Shown here piece after piece: positions 33,279-41,267 of a DNA stretch of 64,000 nt. A model generated the notes under the pieces. It had not been told where the DNA came from, did no database searches, and was given only the letters and a program-made list of their open reading frames with translations. The DNA is from Bacteroidales bacterium (GTDB lineage Bacteria; Bacteroidota; Bacteroidia; Bacteroidales; F082). Both the position numbers and the translations under genes were made by a program. Numbering within the stretch: the first letter of the stretch is position 1; every line of letters starts with the position of its first letter. The stretch covers positions 49,006 through 113,005 of the forward strand of contig JAFYIE010000066.1 of the NCBI GenBank assembly GCA_017538795.1, read 5' to 3'.

Positions 33279-34367
33279 ATGAAATGGATTTACATGTTTG
33301 GTCTTATGACCGTTTTAAGCGCCTGTCACATTGATATTCCTAAGGAAGTGCCGTCATCATTCGAGACGATGACAGTACAAAAATCAGACATCATTCTGCC
33401 TATAAAATTCAGTGCCAAGATGAAGGGCATGCACGATGTCACCATCAGACCGCAGGTAAGCGGACAGCTGATGCAGATTTGTGTAAGTGAAGGTCAGCAA
33501 GTAAGTGAAGGAACCACTTTGTTTATTATCGACTCGCGCAATGCGGAGCTGGAGCTGGAGGCAGCCGAAGCCAACCTGTTAGCAGCCGAAGCCAGAGAAA
33601 ACAGCGCCAAGTTGGAGCTTGAATCGAGCAAGAACCTATTCGAGAAAAATATCGTCAGCCGTTACATGCTGGACAATGCCGAGAATGCCTACAAGCAGGC
33701 ACAGGCCGCTGTCAGCCAGGCTCGCGCCTCGGTTAACCGCGCCAAAGTGAACCTCGGATTCTGCACCATCAAGGCGCCTGTAACCGGTGTCATTGGCGGC
33801 ATAAACGTTTATATTGGCGACCAGGTAGGTCCGGCCACCACTCTGACAATGCTCAGCGGCAACGCCATGATGAACGCTGAATTCTCCATCACGGAATCGT
33901 TGCTGGAGGCGCAGGTGTCGAGGGGACTGTCGAAAAACGATAAAGAAAAGAACATCGCCGCGCTTCCCGACGTGAGTTTCGTAATGAAGAACGGCACAGA
34001 ATATCCGCACAAAGGTCGTATCACGAGTTTGACTGGCATGGTGGACGCCGCCACCGGCTCGCTCGCCTGCAAAGCCACGTTCCCTAACCCTGAGGGACAT
34101 TTGTTCTCTGGCATCCAAGGCACTGTAGTGTTGCCATTGAGCCAGAAAGACGTGATGGTAATCCCGCAAGTCGCGGTATTGCGTCTGCAGAACAAGAGCC
34201 TAGTTTATGTAGTGCAACCCGACAGCACCGTTGTTTCTGTCGCCGTCACAACCACCTCGACCGGCAACGGCAAGGATGTCATCGTGACTTCAGGCCTCAA
34301 TGTGGGCGACCGCATCGTTACCATAGGCGCCAACAACGTACAAGAAGGACAGAAAGTGATTTTCTAA
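33279..34367 (+). CDS. RND efflux periplasmic adaptor (membrane fusion protein) lipoprotein
   Basis: 362 aa, lipobox VLSAC (Cys16). Order typical of AcrA/MexA: lipoyl half (DVTIRPQVSGQLMQICVSEGQQVSEG), alpha-hairpin (about 85-150, LELEAAEANLLAAEARENSAKLELESSKNLFEKNIVSRYMLDNAENAYKQ), lipoyl half (LGFCTIKAPVTGVIGGINVYIGDQV), beta-barrel and membrane-proximal domain. Bridges the pump and the outer-membrane channel. First of four genes in the operon; 1 bp before the pump gene. Confidence 0.94.
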   Translation: MKWIYMFGLMTVLSACHIDIPKEVPSSFETMTVQKSDIILPIKFSAKMKGMHDVTIRPQVSGQLMQICVSEGQQVSEGTTLFIIDSRNAELELEAAEANLLAAEARENSAKLELESSKNLFEKNIVSRYMLDNAENAYKQAQAAVSQARASVNRAKVNLGFCTIKAPVTGVIGGINVYIGDQVGPATTLTMLSGNAMMNAEFSITESLLEAQVSRGLSKNDKEKNIAALPDVSFVMKNGTEYPHKGRITSLTGMVDAATGSLACKATFPNPEGHLFSGIQGTVVLPLSQKDVMVIPQVAVLRLQNKSLVYVVQPDSTVVSVAVTTTSTGNGKDVIVTSGLNVGDRIVTIGANNVQEGQKVIF

Positions 34368-34368
34368 T

Positions 34369-37300
34369 ATGAAAGGCAATATATTTATTTCAAAATATGT
34401 GATGGCGTGCGCTATAGCTATCGTCATCACGCTGGTGGGCTTTATCTGCATCACGACGTTGCCCATTGAGCAATACCCTAACATAGCGCCTCCGACGGTG
34501 CGTGTCTCGACATCATACACGGGTGCCGACGCCAACACCATCATGAAGTCGGTGGTGCAGCCTTTAGAGGAGAACATCAATGGCGTGCCCGGCATGACCT
34601 ACATCACAAGCTCGGCATCAGCATCAGGCGATGTTTCCATCCAGGTTTATTTCGAACAGGGCACCGACCCCGACCTCGCCGCCGTGAACGTACAGAACCG
34701 CGTCAGCAGAGCCACGGCATTGCTGCCGTCGGAAGTGACGAAGGTGGGTGTACAGGTCATGAAACAGCAAAGCAACATTCTGCATATCGGTGCGCTTAAG
34801 AGCGTTGACGGCAAATACGATGCCGACTTCATCGCCAACTATATCGACATCAACATTCGTCCGCGACTGATGCGTATTACCGGCGTGGGCGACGTTATGG
34901 CTCTCGGCAACACCTACGCCTTGCGTATCTGGCTGAAACCTGACGTGATGGCACAGTACGGCCTTGACCCTAACGACGTGTTCACCGCCATCGGAGGCCA
35001 GAGTTTCGTCGCCGCCACAGGTTCACTTGGCGAACAATCGGAAAACGCATATCAGTATTCTATGGAATACAAAGGCACGCTCAAGACCGTCGAGGAGTTC
35101 AACGACATCGTATTGCGCACGAGCGACGGCGGACACCTGCTGCACCTGAGCGACGTCGCCGACGTGGAGATTGGAGCTGTGAGCTATAACTTCACATCCA
35201 ACATCGACGGCATGCCTGGAACTATCTACATGGTGTTCCAAGCACCGGGCGCCAACGCCACTGAAGTCAACGCCCGCATCAGCAAGCTGTACGAGGATTT
35301 GAAGCCAACGATGCCTGCCGGACTGGAGTTCGAGATTTTGGAAACATCCGACGACTTCCTTTTCGCCGCTATCCACAACGTTGTGGAGACCTTGATTATC
35401 GCTATCATCCTCGTTATTTTGGTCGTTTATTTCTTCCTGCGCAGTTTCAAAGCTACTGTTATTCCTTCGCTTTCAATCATAGTATCACTGCTAGGAACCT
35501 TCGCCGTAGTGTCGCTTGCAGGCTTTTCTCTCAACATTTTGACTTTATTCGCCTTGGTGCTCGCCATCGGTACGGTGGTCGACGACGCCATCGTGGTGGT
35601 CGAGGCTGTGATGGCTAAGATGGAAGGCGGCATTTCCGACGCGCGCGAGGCCACACGCCAAGCTATGAGCGATGTGTCGGTGGCTGTCATCTCGTGTACG
35701 TTAGTCTTCATGGCAGTGTTCATCCCTGTGGCTTTCATGCCTGGCACATCAGGCTCGTTCTTCCTCCAGTTTGGTGTCACTTTGGCCTCGTCAGTGGGTC
35801 TGTCGTGCGTGTCAGCTCTCACGCTGTGCCCTGCCCTGTGCGCCATCATGATGCGTTATTCCAAAGACGAGAAAGAGAAGAAAGACCTCAACTACTACGT
35901 CACCAAAGCTTATACCGCAAGCTATAACGCCATCTCCAAGAAATACAAGAAGAGCGTCAGCGGCTTCATCAAGCATCCGTGGATTTCAGGATTGCTTCTG
36001 GCTGTCGCCGCGGTATTTCTCGTCATCTTTATGCGCGGTTTGCCGTCAGGTCTTGTCCCGCAGGAAGACCAAGGTGTGTTCTTCGCCGAGGTGCGCGCTC
36101 CTGAAGGTTGTACACTCTATGAGACACAGGAGATTGTGAAAAAAGTGGAAGAGAAAGTCAAGAAGATACCGGAGTTGGAAAACTACGCTGTGGTCAACGG
36201 CTACGGCATGATGGCCGGCCGCTCGGGCAGCTGCTACGCCACCCTCATCATCCGTCTCAAGAACTGGGACGACCGACCTGGCATGAACCACAACATAATG
36301 CTTGTATATGCCCGTTTTGCCATGGACTGTAAAGATATCAAGAACGCCAGAGTCATTCCGTTCCAGATGCCTCAGGTGCCAGGATACGGCTCGAACAGCA
36401 GCGTACACCTCGTGTTGCAGGACATGCAAGACCGCCCGATGTCGGAGTTCAACGCCGATGCAACCAAGTTCCTCACCAAGCTAAACCAGCGTCCGGAGAT
36501 TATGATGGCTATGTCCACCTACTCTGAGCGTTTCCCGAAATATGAGGTCAGCGTCGACGCTCCACAATGCGACCGCGCCGGGGTGACACCAGCGGCAGTG
36601 CTCAGGACGTTAGGTTCTTACTGCGGCGGTTCTTATGTCGGCAACTTCAACCAATACGGTAAGATTTATCGTATCATGGCCAACGCCGCACCGGAGTATC
36701 GTCTCGACCCATCATCACTAAACAATATCTTTGTTCGCGTACGTGGCGGCAAGATGGCACCTATCTCGGAATTCGTGACATTGAAAGAAATCGTCGGTTC
36801 GGCGTCTGTCGACCACTTCAACCTGTTCCAGAGCATCACCTGCGGTGTCATGACCGCCAGTGGTTTCTCGGAAGGCGACGCGCACAAAGCCATCGCCGAG
36901 GTGTTCAAGGAGACTATGCCTGCCGGCTACGGCTACGAATATGGTGGAATGTCGCGCGAGGTGGAAGAGGCAGCAGGCTCCAACGCCACAGCCCTCATCT
37001 ACGCCATCTGCGCCATCCTCATCTACCTCATCCTCGCCTCGCTCTACAACTCATGGTTCACGCCATGGGCGGTGCTTCTGAGCGTTCCTTTCGGACTGAT
37101 GGGCTCGTTCGGCATCACATGGCTCGCCTCGCTGTTACATCTTCCTGGCATGGAAAACAATATCTACCTGCAGACAGGTGTCATCATGCTTATCGGTTTG
37201 TTGGCAAAGACCGCCATCCTCATCACCGAGTTCGCTTCGGAACGCCGTGCGCAAGGTATGAGCATCCGCGACGCCGCGTTTGCCGCCTGTGAGGAACGTC

Positions 37301-37530
37301 TGCGTCCTATCCTTATGACCGTCGTGACAATGATAGCCGGTATGATTCCGCTCATCATCGCCGGTGGCGCTGGCGCCAACGGCAACCGCGTGCTCGCTCT
37401 CGGCGTCACCGCAGGTATGGCTGTGGGTACCCTTGCCCTGCTCTTCGTAGTCCCAGCCTTCTTCATCGTGTTCCAGAAACTCCATGAGAGATTTCAGGGA
37501 AATGTTGAACTTAAATCAGAGGAGAAATAA
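34369..37530 (+). CDS. RND multidrug efflux inner-membrane pump (AcrB/HAE1 family)
   Basis: 1053 aa, full length, 12 transmembrane helices with two large periplasmic loops. Proton-relay residues are present: the Asp pair in IGTVVDDAIVVVEAV (TM4) and Lys in LLAKTAILITEF (TM10). N-terminus FISKYVMACAIAIVITLVGFICITTLPIEQYPNIAPPTV is characteristic of HAE1 pumps. Drug or bile/lipid substrates cannot be told. Operon neighbours supply the adaptor and outer-membrane channel; no TetR-type regulator is adjacent. Confidence 0.96.
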   Translation: MKGNIFISKYVMACAIAIVITLVGFICITTLPIEQYPNIAPPTVRVSTSYTGADANTIMKSVVQPLEENINGVPGMTYITSSASASGDVSIQVYFEQGTDPDLAAVNVQNRVSRATALLPSEVTKVGVQVMKQQSNILHIGALKSVDGKYDADFIANYIDINIRPRLMRITGVGDVMALGNTYALRIWLKPDVMAQYGLDPNDVFTAIGGQSFVAATGSLGEQSENAYQYSMEYKGTLKTVEEFNDIVLRTSDGGHLLHLSDVADVEIGAVSYNFTSNIDGMPGTIYMVFQAPGANATEVNARISKLYEDLKPTMPAGLEFEILETSDDFLFAAIHNVVETLIIAIILVILVVYFFLRSFKATVIPSLSIIVSLLGTFAVVSLAGFSLNILTLFALVLAIGTVVDDAIVVVEAVMAKMEGGISDAREATRQAMSDVSVAVISCTLVFMAVFIPVAFMPGTSGSFFLQFGVTLASSVGLSCVSALTLCPALCAIMMRYSKDEKEKKDLNYYVTKAYTASYNAISKKYKKSVSGFIKHPWISGLLLAVAAVFLVIFMRGLPSGLVPQEDQGVFFAEVRAPEGCTLYETQEIVKKVEEKVKKIPELENYAVVNGYGMMAGRSGSCYATLIIRLKNWDDRPGMNHNIMLVYARFAMDCKDIKNARVIPFQMPQVPGYGSNSSVHLVLQDMQDRPMSEFNADATKFLTKLNQRPEIMMAMSTYSERFPKYEVSVDAPQCDRAGVTPAAVLRTLGSYCGGSYVGNFNQYGKIYRIMANAAPEYRLDPSSLNNIFVRVRGGKMAPISEFVTLKEIVGSASVDHFNLFQSITCGVMTASGFSEGDAHKAIAEVFKETMPAGYGYEYGGMSREVEEAAGSNATALIYAICAILIYLILASLYNSWFTPWAVLLSVPFGLMGSFGITWLASLLHLPGMENNIYLQTGVIMLIGLLAKTAILITEFASERRAQGMSIRDAAFAACEERLRPILMTVVTMIAGMIPLIIAGGAGANGNRVLALGVTAGMAVGTLALLFVVPAFFIVFQKLHERFQGNVELKSEEK

Positions 37531-37533
37531 GTC

Positions 37534-38925
37534 ATGAAAAAAATAAGCAATATCGTTGTCGCTATAGCTGTGAGCCTCTTTCTCACAAGCTGCGGTTTAT
37601 ACAATAAATACGAGCAGAATAACGAGATGCCCGCCGACGCCTTCGGCACCACTGAAGACGTAATAGCTGAAGCAGACACCGCATCGATGGCTCAGATGTC
37701 GTGGCGCGAGTTCTTCACCGACCCGTTGTTGCAACAGCTCATCGAACAGGTGCTTGAAAACAACACCGACATAAACTCAGCGCGCATCGCAGTGGAAAAG
37801 AGTGAAGCGTCGTTGAAAGCCGCGAAGATGGCATACCTGCCGTCGCTTTATTTCTCACCGTCGGGCACGCTGTCGAGCTACGACAACAGCCCTTGGACGA
37901 AGGCTTATAACCTGCCTCTGCAGATGAGCATGGACGTCGACGTATTTGGTTCCATCAGAAACAAAAAACGTGCCGCCAAAGCGGTGGTACTGCAGGCTCA
38001 AGTGCGAGAGGAGTCGGTGCGCGCCAACCTCATCTCCACAACGGCGCAGCAATATTTCATGCTTATAGTGCTCGACCGTCAGCTTGAGATCCTCACCATG
38101 ACCGACAGTTTGTGGAACGCCTCGCTGGAAACACAGAAATCGCTCTGGGAAAACGGCAAGTCATATTCCACCGCCGTCAACCAGATGGAGTCGTCATATC
38201 TGAATGTGAAAAATCAAATCGTCGACACACGCCGCAACATCCGCGCCGTCGAAAACGCCATCTGTCGTTTGTTGGCAATCACGCCACAGCATATTGAGCG
38301 CAGCAAATGGGATGCTTCAGCATTGGGAGAAATACCTGATGACTTCATTAAGATTGGCGTGCCTGCCCGTATGATCGAGCTACGTCCCGACATACGCATC
38401 GCCAACTACACCATGGAAGAGGCATTCTATAACACACAGGCTGCCCGCGCCGCTTTCTACCCAGGCATCACACTGACAGCCACCGCAGGATGGACCAACT
38501 CGGCTGGAGGCGCCATCATCAACCCGGGCAAACTCCTGCTAACAGCAGTGGGCTCACTTACACAGCCTATCTTCGCGCGCGGCAAGCTGAAAGCCAACCT
38601 GAAGATTTCCAAGCTGACTCAGGAAGACCTGAAACAGAAGTATGTTCAGACTGTCATCAACGCAGGCAACCAGGTTAACGAGGCATTGGCGGATTGTCAG
38701 GTAGCCCGCGAGAAGCACGAATATTACCATCGTCAGGTGCAGGTGCTCTACGACGCCTACACCGGCACACACGAACTTATGGACAACGGCAAAGCCAACT
38801 ACCTCGAGGTGCTCACCGCCCAAGAGACCTTGCTCAACGCACAGCTCAACGAGGCCATGAACATGTATAAAGGAGCTCAGTCAGTCATTGCCCTTTATAT
38901 CGCCCTCGGCGGCGGCACAAAATGA
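37534..38925 (+). CDS. TolC-like outer-membrane efflux lipoprotein (NodT family)
   Basis: 463 aa, lipobox FLTSC (Cys20). Two repeated OEP domains: WREFFTDPLLQQLIEQVLENNTDINSARIAVEKSEASLKAAK... and the second with YNTQAARAAFYPGITLTATAGWTNSAGG...LTQPIFARGKLKANLKISKLTQE. It forms the trimeric outer-membrane exit duct. 3 bp after the pump gene; its last four bases (ATGA) overlap the start of the DUF4421 gene. Confidence 0.94.
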   Translation: MKKISNIVVAIAVSLFLTSCGLYNKYEQNNEMPADAFGTTEDVIAEADTASMAQMSWREFFTDPLLQQLIEQVLENNTDINSARIAVEKSEASLKAAKMAYLPSLYFSPSGTLSSYDNSPWTKAYNLPLQMSMDVDVFGSIRNKKRAAKAVVLQAQVREESVRANLISTTAQQYFMLIVLDRQLEILTMTDSLWNASLETQKSLWENGKSYSTAVNQMESSYLNVKNQIVDTRRNIRAVENAICRLLAITPQHIERSKWDASALGEIPDDFIKIGVPARMIELRPDIRIANYTMEEAFYNTQAARAAFYPGITLTATAGWTNSAGGAIINPGKLLLTAVGSLTQPIFARGKLKANLKISKLTQEDLKQKYVQTVINAGNQVNEALADCQVAREKHEYYHRQVQVLYDAYTGTHELMDNGKANYLEVLTAQETLLNAQLNEAMNMYKGAQSVIALYIALGGGTK

Positions 38926-39920
38926 TAATCCGAGGTCGAAATATTGTTTTATTAGTAATAATACTGTTGGCGGGGACTCTTCGAGTCCCCGCCCAAAACA
39001 GTTCCAAGTTCAGGCAACGCGTCGACAGCTTGTTGATAAGAAAATACTGGAGAGCTAACGTCGACACCTCCTACGTCACACGCCCACAAGCCAAGATGAT
39101 GATTTTGGGACGCCTCAACGTGTCCGGAGCAAAAATAAAGACACAAGGACATATAAACAATCACAGCTTCTCATCTGAGCTTACAGCCGATTATAAATCC
39201 ACATTAAGCGCCGGCGTGAGTTATAGGGGCATTTTAATTAACTTTTCGGTCAACCCGGCCAGAGTGTTAGGAAGATATAGGGACTTAGAGCTTTACATGC
39301 AGTCATACAAGCCCCGTTTCGGCTTCGACATCTCTTATCAGAATGCCCGAAACTTCAATGGAACGGTCACAGTTGACGGCGTGCCACACTCTGTCACGAA
39401 GACTGACGGCTTATTCGAAGTTGAGACTATCAACGCTAATTTTTATTTTGTGTTTAACCCACGTCGCTTCTCTTATGCCGCGGCTCTCGCCTACAGCTAT
39501 ATCCAACGCAAGTCGGCTGGCAGTCTCATCATTGCCGTGTCGGGACAAGGACAACACGCAAGGGTGGAGTCTACTGAGGGGAGTGGGGTCATCGACTTTA
39601 AAATGACTATCATCGGCGTCGGCGCGGGATATGGCTACAACTACGTGCGCAACAATTGGCTGTTTCACCTCTCCACCGTGCCGGCTTTCATCGTCTACAG
39701 CAAAACGTCGTTCACCTCCGACAACGACGATGTCTCTTTGAGATACCGCTTCCCAGAGTTCATCGTCACCTCTCGCGCCGCCATCGTCAAGCAGATAGGC
39801 AAGAACAAGTTCGCAGGCCTTTCAATGATATACTACTACACCAACATCGGAGAAGAGGAACATCTCTACGTTAACAACCGAAAATGGCTCGCCAGAATTT
39901 ACTTCGGCTTCAGGTTATAA
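38922..39920 (+). CDS. DUF4421 family protein (copy 2), last gene of the RND efflux operon
   Basis: 332 aa. ATGA overlap with the TolC-like gene makes co-translation likely. Hydrophobic N-terminal helix (IVLLVIILLAGTL) then RVPAQ, a signal peptide whose codons are formed by a long perfect palindrome (38963-39002). DUF4421 features: FRQRVDSLLIRKYWRANVDTSYVTRPQAKMM, FNPRRFSYAAALAYSYIQRKSAGSLII, terminal IYFGFRL. Paralogue of 23935-24966. Location in the efflux operon suggests an outer-membrane partner of the pump; untested. Confidence 0.82.
   Translation: MIIRGRNIVLLVIILLAGTLRVPAQNSSKFRQRVDSLLIRKYWRANVDTSYVTRPQAKMMILGRLNVSGAKIKTQGHINNHSFSSELTADYKSTLSAGVSYRGILINFSVNPARVLGRYRDLELYMQSYKPRFGFDISYQNARNFNGTVTVDGVPHSVTKTDGLFEVETINANFYFVFNPRRFSYAAALAYSYIQRKSAGSLIIAVSGQGQHARVESTEGSGVIDFKMTIIGVGAGYGYNYVRNNWLFHLSTVPAFIVYSKTSFTSDNDDVSLRYRFPEFIVTSRAAIVKQIGKNKFAGLSMIYYYTNIGEEEHLYVNNRKWLARIYFGFRL
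38963..39002. repeat. Palindrome inside the DUF4421 signal-peptide codons
   Basis: Stem ACTGTT + GGCGGGGACTC, loop TTC, then GAGTCCCCGCC, a 3-nt bulge CAA, and AACAGT. The inner 11 bp are perfect (969-979 with 983-993 of 38 kb). GC content is far above its AT-rich surroundings, indicating a mobile palindromic repeat inserted in frame and read as LLAGTLRVPAQ. Confidence 0.8.
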
Positions 39921-39924
39921 AAAA

Positions 39925-39951
39925 AGGAGACGCCTCATCGACATCTCCATT
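39925..39951 (+). terminator. Weak hairpin after the efflux operon
   Basis: GGAGA and TCTCC arms enclosing about 13 nt, flanked by A and T runs. A plausible bidirectional terminator between convergent units. Confidence 0.4.
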
Positions 39952-39982
39952 TCTATTCAATTGATTATCAATGATTTATTGA

Positions 39983-40204
39983 TTAGTATTCGTCTTCGTG
40001 GAAGAAGAAGTCATCTTTAGTAGGATAATCTGGCCAGAGGTCTTCGATGCGTTCGTAAACATCGCCCTCGTCCTCAATCTCCTGAAGATTCTCTATCACC
40101 TCCTGCGGTGCACCTGTTCTCATAGCCCATTCAAGAAGCTCATCTCTCGTTGCCGGCCATGGAGCATCCTCCATTTTCGACGCTAATTCTAATGTCCAAT
40201 ACAT
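39983..40204 (-). CDS. Small acidic DUF2795-like protein
   Basis: 73 aa, very acidic: MYWTLELASKMEDAPWPATRDELLEWAMRTGAPQEVIENLQEIEDEGDVYERIEDLWPDYPTKDDFFFHEDEY. The central segment PATRDELLEWAMRTGAPQEVIENLQ matches the DUF2795 helical core. Near-identical small proteins are, in my recollection, common in Bacteroidota; function unknown. Single gene with its own promoter. Confidence 0.8.
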   Translation of the reverse strand: MYWTLELASKMEDAPWPATRDELLEWAMRTGAPQEVIENLQEIEDEGDVYERIEDLWPDYPTKDDFFFHEDEY

Positions 40205-40230
40205 AATTCTTCCTTTCTTATTTTGGGGTG

Positions 40231-40238
40231 CAAAAATA
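40231..40238 (-). promoter_or_regulatory. -7 box (TATTTTTG) for the DUF2795-like gene
   Basis: TAnnTTTG match 26 bp upstream of the start codon. Confidence 0.6.
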
Positions 40239-40308
40239 CTACAATTTTTTATTTTGTCAAGAAAAATTTTATAAAAATTTTAAGCCATTAAGAAATAGTC
40301 ATTAGCCG

Positions 40309-40836
40309 TTATGGATTCCACTTGATGTCACCTTCCGAAAACACTCTCGACATCACGAAAAACATGTCAGAAAGTCGGTTTAAGTACCTCATTATCACTG
40401 GGTTGACATCATGCTGACGGCTCATGCGCACCACTGCTCGCTCAGCCCTTCTGCACACCGTTCGGCATACATGACACTTCGACGCCAACAGATTTCCGCC
40501 AGGAATGATGAGGCTGTTCAACGGCTTCAAACCTTCGTTCATCTCGTCGATGAATTTCTCGATGCCTTCGACGTCGCTCTCCTCCATTTGCGGCAGCTGC
40601 TTCCTGAGCTCACTTGTCTCGTCGGTGGCGAGCAGACATTCAGCAACGAGCAAACGCTCCTGAATACGCTTGAAAACGTCGTTATATTTCTCCGTCGAAT
40701 CCATCAGCACCGCGATAAACGCGCTCAGCTCATCAAGCGTACCGTAAGCCTCCAAACGCAGGTCGTCTTTGCCGACACGCGTGCCGTTGACCAACGAAGT
40801 GGTGCCTTTGTCACCTGTCTTAGTGTAAACTTTCAT
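40309..40836 (-). CDS. Cob(I)yrinic acid a,c-diamide adenosyltransferase, PduO type
   Basis: 175 aa. ATP-binding N-terminal motif YTKTGDKGTTSLVNGTRVGKDDLRLEAYGTLDEL, then PGGNLLASKCHVCRTVCRRAERAVV and YLNRLSDMFFVMSR, the signature blocks of PduO/CobO-type ATR. Converts cob(I)alamin to adenosylcobalamin. Its start overlaps the stop of the methyltransferase remnant by four bases, so it depends on that reading frame for transcription and perhaps coupling. Confidence 0.94.
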   Translation of the reverse strand: MKVYTKTGDKGTTSLVNGTRVGKDDLRLEAYGTLDELSAFIAVLMDSTEKYNDVFKRIQERLLVAECLLATDETSELRKQLPQMEESDVEGIEKFIDEMNEGLKPLNSLIIPGGNLLASKCHVCRTVCRRAERAVVRMSRQHDVNPVIMRYLNRLSDMFFVMSRVFSEGDIKWNP

Positions 40837-41207
40837 ACCTTTAATATATAGTGTTCTTTTTTTATCCTATCCATCATAAAAACTATGCCGAAACGCCAAC
40901 AATCGATGCTCAGCCGCACCTTCTCGTCATCTTTCAGCCTTTCCCAATCCGCCTCGTTCTGCTTGTCACGATGAATGTCCTTCACAATCATCACAACGTC
41001 ATCAGATTTGAAAATCAAAGGATTATCATTAACAAAAGACTTCAGTCTCTCGTCTAATTCCTCATAAAAAACGTTGTCATTCCGAGCGCAGCGAGGAATC
41101 TCATACGCTTTTTCGAGCACATTCTCATACAGTTCAAACACCAACGGCGAATGCAGATGATATTTGCCCTGAGCCTTCCTTCGATATTTCAAATAACTGA
41201 TAATCAT
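40833..41207 (-). pseudogene. Internally deleted class I SAM methyltransferase remnant, frame preserved
   Basis: 124 aa. The N-terminus (YLKYRRKAQGKYHLHSPLVFELYENVL) and the C-terminus (DIHRDKQNEADWERLKDDEKVRLSIDCWRFGIVFMMDRIKKEHYILK) match the two ends of a Bacteroidota methyltransferase family I recall as about 230-260 aa. The Rossmann core with the glycine-rich SAM loop between them is missing. Residues 36-44 (EIPRCARND) are encoded by a copy of the GTCATTCCGAGC...GAGGAATCTC repeat (41076-41102). The frame stays open to the overlap with the adenosyltransferase gene, so it may persist for translational coupling. No enzymatic function expected. Confidence 0.65.
41076..41102 (+). repeat. GTCATTCCGAGC-type repeat, copy 1 (inside methyltransferase remnant)
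   Basis: 27 bp: GTCATTCCGAGC-GCA-GCGAGGAATCTC. The interior CCGAGCGCAGCGAGG is partly palindromic. Other copies: 52623-52649 (inverted), 52746-52776, 53249-53276. Confidence 0.85.
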
Positions 41208-41217
41208 TGATTAAAAC

Positions 41218-41245
41218 GTAGAGACGCGCCATGGCACGTCTCTAC
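41218..41245. repeat. Palindromic repeat GTAGAGACG / CGTCTCTAC
   Basis: GTAGAGACG (41218-41226) pairs with CGTCTCTAC (41237-41245) around a second palindrome GCCATGGC. It lies between the T9SS gene and the methyltransferase remnant and may terminate the former's upstream neighbour or be a dispersed repeat. Confidence 0.75.
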
Positions 41246-41267
41246 ATTAAAATATTTATTATTTATT

